Assembly: GCA_020059785.1 (NCBI GenBank)
Contig: JAGVBL010000334.1
Coordinates: 1 to 8,318 of the forward strand
Reading direction: 5' to 3'
DNA length: 8,318 bases
From: Ignavibacteriales bacterium
Lineage (GTDB): Bacteria; Bacteroidota; Ignavibacteria; Ignavibacteriales; Melioribacteraceae
Shown here piece by piece: positions 1-6,759 of this stretch (the first letter of the stretch is position 1; each line of letters opens with the position of its first letter). The position numbers and the translations under genes were made by a program. The notes under the pieces are model-generated. The model was not told the DNA's origin, searched no databases, and saw only the letters and a program-made list of their open reading frames with translations.

Positions 1-1895
1 ATTGCAGCTCTAAAATTATTCTGCTGGAAATAAATCCAGCCTACAACGTATTGAGATGCATCAGCAAATCTTGAGCGGGGAAATTTTTGCTGCAGTTTAA
101 TAAACTCCTCGATTGCATCATTGGATCTTCCGGCTTTAAATAGCGCCTGACAATATTGGTAGTATGTTTGATCATCGTTGGAAATTAATCTGTCGGTTGT
201 AAAAAGTTCGCGGTAAATCTGACTTGCTTTATCAAAATTCTTGATTCCGAAATAACTGTCGGCTAACCTAAGTTTTGCATCATTGACATTCTGATCGGTT
301 CTATATTTTGTTGCATATTCGTTGAAGTAATAAACAGCATTGGGAAAATCCTTGAGATTGAAATACGCATAGGCTTTACCGTAAATAACCGGTTTCCGCA
401 ATTCATCGTTATTGGAACTTATCTGGTTATAATGTTTTATTGCGGCAGAATATTCACCGCGCATTAAATACGATTCAGCTAAATAGAAATTAGTTTTATC
501 AGTTTCAAAATCTTTTGATCTGTTTTTCAATAGCTCCAGATTTTTTACAGCATCATTATAATTACTTAAGAAAAATTCAGATACCCCGAGGCCCAGTAAA
601 GCTCTGTTATATATGTCAGGAACATTTAAAGTAAGTTTAACAGATTCCTGAAAATTCGATCTGGCATCAGTAAATAATTTTTGATTTAATTTAAGTTCAC
701 CTAAAAGTGCAAATGCTTTCCCTCTGGAGTATGGATCGGTAGAATTAACTGCCTTTAAAAGTGAGGACTCTGCTTCTTGTGAAAGGTTCTGACTATAATA
801 TGATGTTCCTTTTCCCAGCTGGGCACGTGCAGCGTATGGATGCGACGGATATTTTTTAATGAATTGGTCATAGATTTCGTTTGCCTGAACCGATTCACCT
901 AAATAACGTTTGCATTCACCGCTCCAGAACAAAGATGCGATTGCAATAGTATCATTTTCAACACTGGATAATTCGTTAAATATCTTAAATGCTTCAATGA
1001 ATTCATTCTTCTGAAATTTGATCCATGCTAAACTGTAATTAATTTTGTTATTGAGTGTTTGATCGTAGTTATCTTTCAACAATTCTTCAAAAATTGTTGT
1101 AGCGTTCTTATAATCTCTTAGCCTTACAAATGAATTGGCAAGAAAATATTTTGCTTCAACCAATTCCTCTCCGGGAAGATTATTTATTTGAGGGTCGGTC
1201 AATTCAAGAACTGCACTATCATAGTCCTTAAGAATAAAGTAACATATACCAATTCTTAATTGAGCACGTGGAGCAAGCGGACTATTTTTATAATAAGTAA
1301 GTAATTCATCGTAATGGGCAACAGCGTTATTATAATCGCCGGTTTTTTCGTACAACTGACCGAGCGCATATATACTATTGGTAATAAAATTGTTTTCGTC
1401 TCTGCGCGATATAGCTTCTTTTAAGTTTTCTTCTGCATCAATAAATTTATTCTGGGCTGAATAGGATTCTCCAATCCAGTAATAAGCTGAACCAATGTAA
1501 GTGCTTCCCGGGTATTCATAAATTAATGTTGATAAATTTTCTCTTGCTTTCCGGTATTCGTCGTTATGATAATATATTGTTCCCAACTCATACAATACAC
1601 TTTCTCTAAAGGATGATAATGGAAATAGTTTTAAGAATGATTCAAATTCTGCAGCGGCGCCATCAAGCTGATTTAATTTAACCAAACATTCTGCTGCATA
1701 ATAATGGGAAGAGGACTTTTCGTTGTCGTTAAGTAAATTATCTGCAATTATCGATTTAAATAACTGATATGCAGACGTGTAGTTATTATTCTGGTATAAT
1801 TTTAATGCTTCGTCAAATGTACGATTTAATGATTGGGCATTAAGATTTGCAATCAATAAGAAGATTAACAAAATAAAGTTTTTTCTTGTGCTCAT
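1..1895 (-). CDS. Large exported TPR-repeat protein (N-terminal 631 residues; runs off left edge)
   Basis: The frame is open from the ATG at 1893-1895 to the left edge with no stop, so at least 631 residues are present and the C-terminus is missing. Residues 1-21 form a signal peptide (MSTRKN, then a Leu/Ile/Phe core, ending NLNAQ). Everything after it is helical repeats of about 34-40 residues with the TPR pattern of alternating Tyr/Ala/Gly/Leu positions and Pro at repeat ends, for example YYWIGESYSAQ, AQLRIGICYF, YFLANSFVRL and YFNLKDFPNAVYYFNEY. More than a dozen units are visible. TPR arrays are protein-binding scaffolds. The signal peptide puts this one in the periplasm or at the outer membrane, but the partner cannot be named. 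It resembles the BamD/YbgF-like class only in general architecture. The start lies 6 bases past the DUF92 stop, behind a weak GAAAG, so co-transcription and coupling are likely. Confident as a TPR protein; no specific function. Confidence 0.88.
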   Translation of the reverse strand, partial: MSTRKNFILLIFLLIANLNAQSLNRTFDEALKLYQNNNYTSAYQLFKSIIADNLLNDNEKSSSHYYAAECLVKLNQLDGAAAEFESFLKLFPLSSFRESVLYELGTIYYHNDEYRKARENLSTLIYEYPGSTYIGSAYYWIGESYSAQNKFIDAEENLKEAISRRDENNFITNSIYALGQLYEKTGDYNNAVAHYDELLTYYKNSPLAPRAQLRIGICYFILKDYDSAVLELTDPQINNLPGEELVEAKYFLANSFVRLRDYKNATTIFEELLKDNYDQTLNNKINYSLAWIKFQKNEFIEAFKIFNELSSVENDTIAIASLFWSGECKRYLGESVQANEIYDQFIKKYPSHPYAARAQLGKGTSYYSQNLSQEAESSLLKAVNSTDPYSRGKAFALLGELKLNQKLFTDARSNFQESVKLTLNVPDIYNRALLGLGVSEFFLSNYNDAVKNLELLKNRSKDFETDKTNFYLAESYLMRGEYSAAIKHYNQISSNNDELRKPVIYGKAYAYFNLKDFPNAVYYFNEYATKYRTDQNVNDAKLRLADSYFGIKNFDKASQIYRELFTTDRLISNDDQTYYQYCQALFKAGRSNDAIEEFIKLQQKFPRSRFADASQYVVGWIYFQQNNFRAA

Positions 1896-1901
1896 ATTCT
1901 T

Positions 1902-2687
1902 TCAAAATAATTTTTGGAATAAAATAAAAAATAGAATACCGGAAATACTTGCAATTAAATTGACAGTGTTATTATCAATAAATCCAATCCCGCTCTTATA
2001 AAGTGTTTGAATACCACAATGATTTTTTATCTCAACAATTTTACTGCATACGGGGCATCTATATTTTGCCTGAACTGCCGCACCTATAATACTATCCAGA
2101 ACATTTCCGAGAATTCCGGATACTATAATAATCACAAAAAACTTAAGGTTAAACTCTATCAATAAAAATCCTGATATTGATATAATAACCGAGCCAAGGA
2201 TACCGGCAATAGAACCCGGTAATGAAATTCCTCCGGAGAAACCTTGTTCTACTCTGCGGAAATTTAAAATGTTATACGTATTCCAATTTGCATCTGTTCC
2301 TATTTCAGTAGACCATGTATCTGAACAGACTACACTAAGAGATGCAAGAAAATAAAAATAAAGGGATTCATTGTTTGTTAAAGCATAACCGAATGCTAAA
2401 AAACCAGCCATGCCTCCATTTGCAATTACCTGGAAGTGATCCCTCATAAATATTTTTTGTTTTGAATTTATATCGGCGGCTGCATCAATGTTCTTTTTTG
2501 TAATAAAACTTGAACTAAAAAAGAAGATTAAGACCGGAATACTCCATTGAAGACCACCTGAATAAAAAATTGCAACAGCAATAAAAAATTGAATTAAAGC
2601 TCCTCCACGGGTCAGGAATTTAAGCCGGAATGAAATGAAAGAAATAAACAGGGCAAGTACTATTGCAACTATTAATTTTGAGATCGT
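1902..2687 (-). CDS. DUF92 family integral membrane protein (non-canonical or uncertain start)
   Basis: The family is recognised from several conserved blocks: LTRGGAL and FFFSSSFLTKK near the N-terminus, then MRDHFQVIANGG, SDTWSTEIG, EQGFSGGISLPG, GNVLDSIIGA, CPVC...HCG and IDNNTVNLIASISG. Five or six hydrophobic segments indicate an inner-membrane protein. Known relatives include plant VTE6 (phytyl-phosphate kinase) and TMEM19; the bacterial substrate is unknown, and an isoprenoid-phosphate role is only a guess. The first ATG (2447) would delete the LTRGGAL block and the first two membrane helices and start inside the MRD-QV motif, so it is unlikely to be the true start. The same frame is open upstream to a TAG at 2739-2741 but holds no ATG, GTG or TTG. 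An AGAGGGGG ribosome-binding site lies at 2696-2703, so I place the start provisionally at ACG 2685-2687 or ATC 2682-2684, giving about 260 residues, a usual family length. Stop TGA is at 1902-1904. It sits upstream of the TPR gene and downstream of a terminator. Confidence 0.75.
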   Translation of the reverse strand, partial: TISKLIVAIVLALFISFISFRLKFLTRGGALIQFFIAVAIFYSGGLQWSIPVLIFFFSSSFITKKNIDAAADINSKQKIFMRDHFQVIANGGMAGFLAFGYALTNNESLYFYFLASLSVVCSDTWSTEIGTDANWNTYNILNFRRVEQGFSGGISLPGSIAGILGSVIISISGFLLIEFNLKFFVIIIVSGILGNVLDSIIGAAVQAKYRCPVCSKIVEIKNHCGIQTLYKSGIGFIDNNTVNLIASISGILFFILFQKLF

Positions 2688-2695
2688 ATTACAAT

Positions 2696-2703
2696 CCCCC
2701 TCT
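2696..2703 (-). promoter_or_regulatory. Strong Shine-Dalgarno candidate that places the DUF92 start
   Basis: The minus strand reads AGAGGGGG here. It lies 21 bases past the T-run of the upstream gene's terminator and 8 bases before the in-frame ACG at 2685-2687 (11 before ATC at 2682-2684). It is the only purine-rich ribosome-binding candidate between the terminator and the conserved DUF92 N-terminus. It supports translation starting about 240 bases upstream of the first ATG, although no standard start codon follows it in frame. Confidence 0.45.
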
Positions 2704-2724
2704 AATTTATATTCGGTTAAAGAT

Positions 2725-2752
2725 AAAAAAAAAGCCCTCTAAAAAGAGGGCT
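2725..2752 (-). terminator. Rho-independent terminator of the 252-residue TPR gene
   Basis: A perfect 8-bp stem (AGCCCTCT at 2733-2740 with AGAGGGCT at 2745-2752) encloses an AAAA/TTTT loop. On the minus strand it is followed by a run of nine T (2733 down to 2725). The T-run exists only on the minus strand, so it ends minus transcription. It starts 18 bases after the stop of the TPR gene and separates that gene from the DUF92-TPR unit, which must therefore have its own promoter or rely on read-through. Confidence 0.92.
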
Positions 2753-2770
2753 AAAATTCTGATTCAAATA

Positions 2771-3529
2771 TTATTTCATCAGATTCAATTCATAGTCTGC
2801 TAATCTTTTGTATTGAGCATCGCGCTTTGCAAGCTCAAAATTTTCTTTGGCTTTGGCAACATCCTGTTTCTGTTTAAGGCTCATACCTTTATAATAATAA
2901 GCAGCGCCTTTTAGTCCGCTCGATTTCATATTGATAACCTGATCAGTAGCAGAAATTGCTTTATCGTATTCACCTGTTTCATAATAAGTGCTGGCAAGCT
3001 GAATATATGCAGCATCGAGAGGATTATATTTTAAAGCTTCATTCAAATTATCAATTGCTTTGTTGTAATTACCATCTTTCTTTGCCTGTTCGCTTAATTT
3101 TACATAAGCTCTGGCAATATATTCTTTTGCCTGATCTTTATGCTGTTTCTGTTTTGAGAGTTCTTCAAATTTCTTAAAGCTTTCAACAGCTTCGGCATAT
3201 TTTCCATCCTGGAAATATGCTCCGCCAAGACCATTATACGCAATATCGAAATTAGGATTGTTCTGAATACATGCACGGAAAGCTTCTTCAGCGGCATTTA
3301 ATTTATTCAGTTTCTTAAAAGTAACACCAAGCTGGTAATAGATTCTATAATCCTTGGAAGTTTTAAGTGCTTCGTTATATTGTTGAACAGCACCATCAAG
3401 ATTACCGGCTTTAAATAATTTATTTCCCTCATTATATGCCTTTGCAGCATCCGGGGGCATATCCTGAGCTATTGCTATCGAAGTGAAGAGAAAAAGGGAT
3501 AGAAAGATTGAAGTCCATTTCTTTTTCAT
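2771..3529 (-). CDS. Exported TPR protein, 252 residues
   Basis: ATG at 3527-3529 is preceded by AGGTAA about 5 bases upstream, a good ribosome-binding site. Residues 1-21 are a signal peptide (MKKKWTSIF..., ending SIAIAQ). The mature chain is almost entirely TPR units, about six: roughly residues 27-60, 61-94, 95-128, 133-170, 171-205 and 208-240. Typical cores are AYNEGNKLFKAGNLDGAVQQYN, YYQLGVTFKKLNKLNAAEEAF and YNGLGGAYFQDGKYAEAVESF. The fourth unit has a short extra segment (residues about 145-152). There are no membrane spans and no enzymatic domain, so it is probably a periplasmic adaptor; the partner is unknown. It is the last gene before a strong terminator and lies 35 bases downstream of a tRNA-Leu gene on the same strand, so it may share the tRNA transcript. 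It is similar in style to the large TPR protein at the left edge but much shorter. Confidence 0.9.
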   Translation of the reverse strand: MKKKWTSIFLSLFLFTSIAIAQDMPPDAAKAYNEGNKLFKAGNLDGAVQQYNEALKTSKDYRIYYQLGVTFKKLNKLNAAEEAFRACIQNNPNFDIAYNGLGGAYFQDGKYAEAVESFKKFEELSKQKQHKDQAKEYIARAYVKLSEQAKKDGNYNKAIDNLNEALKYNPLDAAYIQLASTYYETGEYDKAISATDQVINMKSSGLKGAAYYYKGMSLKQKQDVAKAKENFELAKRDAQYKRLADYELNLMK

Positions 3530-3564
3530 TTTATTACCTATTGTTATTTATTGAAAAAATCGGG

Positions 3565-3648
3565 TGCGGAAGGCGGGACTTGAACCCGCACGCCCTAACG
3601 GGCACTACCCCCTCAAAGTAGCGTGTATGCCAATTTCACCACTTCCGC
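3565..3648 (-). tRNA. tRNA-Leu, anticodon GAG
   Basis: The minus strand folds as a class II tRNA. The 7-bp acceptor stem is GCGGAAG (3642-3648) with CTTCCGC (3566-3572), and the discriminator is A at 3565. The anticodon stem is CTACT/GGTAG with loop TTGAGGG; the anticodon GAG is at 3612-3614. A long variable arm has a GCCC/GGGC stem with a GTTA loop, followed by a T arm GCGGG-TTCAAGT-CCCGC. The D loop contains the usual GTGAAATTGGCA. The long variable arm, discriminator A and GAG anticodon all agree on leucine (CUC/CUU codons). CCA is not encoded: the bases after the discriminator are CCC, so CCA must be added after transcription. A run of six T follows within 10 bases. Confidence 0.96.
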
Positions 3649-3662
3649 AAAAAATGTGTTGC

Positions 3663-3691
3663 AAGATATAGGTCGGTAGAAAAAAATGCAA
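3663..3691 (-). promoter_or_regulatory. Possible sigma-70-type promoter for tRNA-Leu
   Basis: The minus strand reads TTGCAT (3686-3691), a 17-base spacer, then TATCTT (3663-3668). These resemble -35 and -10 boxes at the optimal distance, and they would start transcription some 7-8 bases before the tRNA 5' end at 3648. The match is partial in both boxes, and primary sigma consensus differs in Bacteroidota-like bacteria, so this is tentative. Confidence 0.4.
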
Positions 3692-3733
3692 TAGAATATT
3701 TTATGAAGAGGAATTTTTACATTGATGTTAATG

Positions 3734-4204
3734 TCAATCTTCAGGTCTTTTTCTACCCATTAAAGATTGTGCAATCTCTCTTCTAAACTTGTGCTCGAAT
3801 ACTGTTAACATAGCAATTTTCTGCGGCGAGAATAAATCATTTAATGATTTGAAGAATGATTGCTTTGCCATCCACATCTGTTTATCAATATCTAAAATTT
3901 TATTTACTTGTTCCGAGTAATAAATATCTTTTGTGCCCTTTTCCTTTACACTCTTCTCTAATTCTTTAATTAAACTTTCCCGGGTTCCCATTAAATCCCG
4001 CATCTGTTTCTGATGTTCTTTCCTCCTGGTAAAAAATTTTATTGCAGTTTCATCATCAAGATCCAATACTTCTATAAGCTTTGCTTTTTCCAACTGCTCA
4101 ATTTTTTCGAATGGGCGCTGTCTTTTTTTATCTTCTTCTTTAACCTGTCCGAGTACTACAGATGTTAAAAGAATTAAAGTTAGAAATAAAAAATACTTTT
4201 TCAT
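3734..4204 (-). CDS. Spy/CpxP-like (LTxxQ-type) secreted protein, third gene of the sigma-factor unit
   Basis: 156 residues with a signal peptide (MKKYFLF..., ending SVVLGQ, about residues 1-20). The mature part is highly charged and helical. It has an LDLDDETAIKFF segment (about residues 47-58) followed by a basic RRKEHQKQM stretch, and later LFSPQKIAMLTVFEHKF. The paired helix-turn-helix pattern is that of Spy/CpxP/CnrX-like periplasmic proteins, although the LTxxQ motifs are degenerate (LDLDD and FSPQK). Members of that group act as chaperones or stress/metal sensors that modulate envelope signalling. Its ATG overlaps the anti-sigma stop as ATGA (4201-4204), with AAAGG about 7 bases upstream, so it is translated with the anti-sigma factor and probably works with it as periplasmic sensor. 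There is no Cys and no His-rich cluster. Family assignment is moderate because it rests on architecture and context more than on exact motifs. Confidence 0.68.
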   Translation of the reverse strand: MKKYFLFLTLILLTSVVLGQVKEEDKKRQRPFEKIEQLEKAKLIEVLDLDDETAIKFFTRRKEHQKQMRDLMGTRESLIKELEKSVKEKGTKDIYYSEQVNKILDIDKQMWMAKQSFFKSLNDLFSPQKIAMLTVFEHKFRREIAQSLMGRKRPED

Positions 4205-4818
4205 TTTGATACCTTTTCAAATGTAATAGCACTTAAATTGTTATAAAGCTTTTCTAATTCGGAACCGGAAATATTTTCGACCTGTGTATAATCGATTTTA
4301 GAGAAATCAACGTATTGAGAAATACTATTTAACGATAAATTAACATTATCAGGAATATAAATTTCGAATTCACCATTTGCCGGCGACATATTAAGAACCG
4401 ATTCGAATGAATAATCTTTAATTAAGTTATCTGCTAATTCATCGTCATCAATATTATTTATAACTTCGGTTGCAAGAGATTTGGGAAGATCTATTTCACC
4501 ATTTCTGTTGATAATTGATATAATAGTAACGAACAAAACCACAACAACCGTTGGTATTATCAAAGCATATTCTCTTATCAATTTTACTTTTTTATGCTTT
4601 ATCAATTTCTCATGTACAATTGGTAAAAGGTTATTAAAATACGTTTCATTAAAATCGATTTCTCTCACCAAAGAGAATTCATCGACTTTATCTTTTATTT
4701 TATTATATCTCTCTTTAAATGAAGAATCAACTGCTAATTTATTTTCAAAGTCTGTTTTCTCTTCTTCATTCAATAGACCGGATAGATATTTCAGAATATC
4801 TTCATCAATCTTTTTCAT
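4201..4818 (-). CDS. Anti-sigma factor, single membrane span
   Basis: 205 residues from the ATG at 4816-4818, chosen because GGAG lies 7 bases upstream; a TTG one codon earlier (4819-4821) is too close to that site. Residues 1-80 are cytoplasmic and begin with a stretch like the YLxGxLxxxExxxFExxL pattern of anti-sigma domains (KYLSGLLNEEEKTDFENKL, residues 10-28). The zinc-binding HxxxCxxC motif is absent. A single membrane helix spans about residues 85-103 (ALIIPTVVVVLFVTIISII). The remaining 100 residues are an acidic periplasmic region rich in Asn, Asp and Ser with no domain I recognise. It starts inside the last codons of the sigma gene (14-base overlap), the usual arrangement for a cognate pair. 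It is expected to hold the sigma factor at the membrane until a periplasmic signal releases it. Function is inferred from context and topology. Confidence 0.8.
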   Translation of the reverse strand: MKKIDEDILKYLSGLLNEEEKTDFENKLAVDSSFKERYNKIKDKVDEFSLVREIDFNETYFNNLLPIVHEKLIKHKKVKLIREYALIIPTVVVVLFVTIISIINRNGEIDLPKSLATEVINNIDDDELADNLIKDYSFESVLNMSPANGEFEIYIPDNVNLSLNSISQYVDFSKIDYTQVENISGSELEKLYNNLSAITFEKVSK

Positions 4819-5356
4819 CAACCATCTCCAGTACTTTTTTTAATGCATGAAAGTAATTTGCTTTCAATCCCCCAACACTTTTACCAGTTATTTCCGAAAT
4901 CTCTTCATAAGAGAGCTGGTCAAAATTACGCAAAACAAAAATCTGACGTTGTTTTGGAGGTAATTTTTTAAGTGCTTTGTTCACTTTGTCAATTTTTTCC
5001 CTGTTAACTATATCATTTATAATATCTTGCTTACTAACAAATTCCCTGTTCTCAGTGTTTTCAAAAGTAATAAGTCTCTTAATTTTATTTCTTCTAATCT
5101 GATTAAGACTTCTTGTAGTAACTATTTTATAAATCCATGTATATAAAGAGGACTTATAACCAAAAGTTTTTAATTTATTATAAAGAACTATAAGAACTTC
5201 CTGTGTAACTTCATCGGCATCCAGATGATCACCAAGCATCTGTCTGGCATGCCAGTAAATTTTCTTCTGATATTTTCTAACCAATAAATTAAATGCGGTT
5301 TCATCACCCGAAACAAACTTTTCAACTAATTCAAAATCGTTATCTTTTTCTATCAT
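4805..5356 (-). CDS. ECF-type RNA polymerase sigma factor
   Basis: 183 residues from the ATG at 5354-5356. Sigma region 2 spans about residues 10-90: VSGDETAFNLLVRKY, then DADEVTQEVLIVLYNKL and SSLYTWIYKIVTTRSLNQIRR, the -10 recognition and core-binding helices. Region 4 spans about residues 122-175: ALKKLPPKQRQIFVLRNF, then LSYEEISEITGKSVGGLKANYFHALKKV, a -35 binding helix-turn-helix. Regions 1 and 3 are absent, as in the ECF class. A TTG five codons upstream (5369-5371) gives a 188-residue alternative. Neither start has a visible Shine-Dalgarno, so the exact start is unsettled. The gene leads the sigma/anti-sigma/Spy-like unit and is divergent from a second Spy-like gene, which is a likely target. 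ECF operons commonly activate their own promoter; I could not identify the motif here. Confidence 0.93.
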   Translation of the reverse strand: MIEKDNDFELVEKFVSGDETAFNLLVRKYQKKIYWHARQMLGDHLDADEVTQEVLIVLYNKLKTFGYKSSLYTWIYKIVTTRSLNQIRRNKIKRLITFENTENREFVSKQDIINDIVNREKIDKVNKALKKLPPKQRQIFVLRNFDQLSYEEISEITGKSVGGLKANYFHALKKVLEMVDEKD

Positions 5357-5396
5357 ATTATATTTATTCAAAAAATAGACACACGGCTAATTGGGA

Positions 5397-5451
5397 TGGT
5401 TTAATCAATTAATTATTCTTTTCAGATGCTGGTGATTCCTAAATTAAACCA
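5397..5451. repeat. 9-bp inverted repeat in the divergent promoter region
   Basis: TGGTTTAAT (5397-5405) and its exact complement ATTAAACCA (5443-5451) are separated by 37 bases, between the sigma gene and the divergent Spy-like gene. The left arm also abuts a smaller palindrome, TTAAT-CA-ATTAA (5401-5412). The spacing is too long for an ordinary hairpin-type terminator, and no T-run follows. Two oppositely oriented protein-binding sites serving the two divergent promoters is one reading. Chance is possible because the region is AT-rich. Confidence 0.4.
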
Positions 5452-5515
5452 GTGATAACTAACGGATGTCAAAATAGCAAAAAGAAAAAACATTTCTAAA
5501 TAAACAGGAGCAGTC

Positions 5516-5986
5516 ATGAAAAAATCATTATTTATGCTGGTTTTATTCGCATTAAGTATATCTCTTGTAGCTCAACCGGCTGATCGTATGAACAGAATGG
5601 GAGATTTTTCCGATCGTCCGATTATTGCCAAACTTAATTTAACACCCGAACAGGAGAAGCAATTTAATGATATTACTCTGGAACATCAGAAAAGAGTAAT
5701 TGACTTAAAAGCACAGATTGAAAAGAACCGTCTTGAAATGAAAAAAATGGTTAGCGATAACAAAATTGACGAAAAGAAACTTGTTGATTTAACCGATTCC
5801 AACAGCAAATTACAAGCTGAGATGAAATCATCCGCTGTTAAAAGATGGATTGCAATCAACAAAATTCTTAATGACGAACAAAAAGTTATCTGGAGCAAAC
5901 ACCTTGGAATGATGGATCAACCAGGTAAAATGATGGGCATGATTAAGGAACGGATCAAAGAAAGAGTTAAGAATAGAATGAGATGA
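5516..5986 (+). CDS. Spy/CpxP-like LTxxQ protein, Met-rich, periplasmic
   Basis: 156 residues; the ATG follows AGGAG with a 5-base spacer. A signal peptide (MKKSLFMLVL..., ending SLVAQ) covers residues 1-20. The mature chain has a clear LTxxQ motif, LNLTPEQEKQFNDI (about residues 41-54), then long amphipathic helices rich in Lys, Glu and Gln, and a second related turn at LNDEQKVIWSKHL (about residues 118-130). This is the layout of Spy/CpxP/ZraP periplasmic chaperones and sensors. The C-terminus carries MMDQPGKMMGM followed by a basic tail, and the mature N-terminus has MNRMG; such Met clusters could bind Cu(I), but no Cys or His cluster supports this. It is the only plus-strand gene in the window, divergent from the ECF sigma operon whose last gene is also Spy-like and also 156 residues. 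It is likely a target of that sigma factor. A terminator follows 8 bases after the stop. Confidence 0.85.
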   Translation: MKKSLFMLVLFALSISLVAQPADRMNRMGDFSDRPIIAKLNLTPEQEKQFNDITLEHQKRVIDLKAQIEKNRLEMKKMVSDNKIDEKKLVDLTDSNSKLQAEMKSSAVKRWIAINKILNDEQKVIWSKHLGMMDQPGKMMGMIKERIKERVKNRMR

Positions 5987-5993
5987 AACTTAT

Positions 5994-6017
5994 AACCCCG
6001 GTTAAGCCGGGGTTTTT
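5994..6017 (+). terminator. Rho-independent terminator of the plus-strand Spy-like gene
   Basis: An 8-bp GC-rich stem, AACCCCGG (5994-6001) with CCGGGGTT (6007-6014), has a 5-base loop and is followed by TTTTT (6013-6017) on the plus strand. It starts 8 bases after the TGA at 5984-5986. The minus strand lacks a clean T-run beyond the stem, so it would serve the convergent pterin operon only weakly; no separate terminator for that operon is visible between 6018 and 6048. Confidence 0.92.
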
Positions 6018-6048
6018 AATTTTAAACTTTTTTATGAATGGTTACTTC

Positions 6049-6759
6049 TTAAAGATCACCTTGAATTGGTCTTAATAAAATTTCTTCGGTAACAACATTA
6101 GATTTTTGCGAATATATCTGGAAAACAACTTTTGCAATCTCTTCAGGCGTCATCATTCTATGAGAGTATTTTTCAAGAATATGGTTTGGCCAAATTGAAG
6201 TTTTTGTTGCGCCGGGATATACATTAAGTACCCTTATATTTTTATTCCTTACTTCCTCTCTAAGAACTTTTGAGTAAGCCATTAAACCGTTTTTAGAAGC
6301 AGAATAGGTACTGCTGTTAGTAAATAGTTTCTGAGTAACAACAGATAGAATGTTAATTATTGTTCCATCGTTTCTACTGAACATAGAAGGTAAGACGGTT
6401 TTTATACAATAAATAGCACCTAATAGATTTACTTCAATAATATTTTTAATTTCTTCAACTGAATCCTCGTAGGATGGTTTAAAAGAACTAAGACCGGCAT
6501 TATTAATCAAGCAATTTATAGAGAAAGATTTAGAGACTTCTGAAAAAAACGACCAGATAGAATTATAATCACGTATATCGAGCTCGTAAGGGATTACATT
6601 TTTCGACTTACTTCCAAGATCAGTTTTAATATTTTGAATAAGAGATTTATTACGGGAAGTAGCGATTACCGTTTCACCGTTTTTTGCAAATTCAATAGCC
6701 AATGCCCTTCCTATACCGGAACTTGTTCCCGTAATCCAGACAGCTTTTTTATGTTCCAT
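6049..6759 (-). CDS. Short-chain dehydrogenase/reductase, candidate sepiapterin reductase-like enzyme
   Basis: 236 residues, a classical SDR of normal length. The nucleotide-binding motif TGTSSGIG is at residues 10-17, D61 is the adenine-contact Asp, NNAG is at 86-89, and N111, S139, Y152 and K156 (YSASK) complete the catalytic tetrad. R36 after the second strand suggests NADP(H) preference. The ATG at 6757-6759 shares its first base with the last base of the FolE stop (TAATG), which implies translational coupling. An upstream in-frame ATG at 6888 would add 43 residues of FolE-overlapping sequence with no SDR character, so it is rejected. Following PTPS and FolE in one operon, the obvious candidate role is reducing 6-pyruvoyltetrahydropterin to a tetrahydrobiopterin-like product, as SDR-family sepiapterin reductases do. 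A pterin reductase of FolM type or an unrelated substrate remains possible. SDR fold certain; substrate inferred from neighbours only. Confidence 0.88.
   Translation of the reverse strand: MEHKKAVWITGTSSGIGRALAIEFAKNGETVIATSRNKSLIQNIKTDLGSKSKNVIPYELDIRDYNSIWSFFSEVSKSFSINCLINNAGLSSFKPSYEDSVEEIKNIIEVNLLGAIYCIKTVLPSMFSRNDGTIINILSVVTQKLFTNSSTYSASKNGLMAYSKVLREEVRNKNIRVLNVYPGATKTSIWPNHILEKYSHRMMTPEEIAKVVFQIYSQKSNVVTEEILLRPIQGDL

Noticed and set aside
1902..2447. DUF92 gene starting at the ATG at 2447
   Set aside because: It starts in the middle of the conserved MRD-QVIANGG motif and loses conserved upstream sequence that is open in the same frame.
2956..3297. Open frames on the plus strand (2956-3177) and in another minus frame (3100-3297)
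   Set aside because: Both lie inside the well-supported TPR gene, have low-complexity or biased translations and no ribosome-binding site.
3721..3733. Weak ACATT/AATGT hairpin after the operon-end Spy-like gene as a terminator
   Set aside because: Only 5 AT-rich base pairs; not enough to call a terminator.
4481..4843. 120-residue plus-strand open frame
   Set aside because: Antisense to the anti-sigma and sigma genes; the Ser/Phe/Ile-rich translation is the usual mirror of Lys/Glu/Asn-rich coding sequence.
5686..5898. 70-residue minus-strand open frame
   Set aside because: Antisense shadow of the Spy-like gene with no motif or ribosome-binding site.
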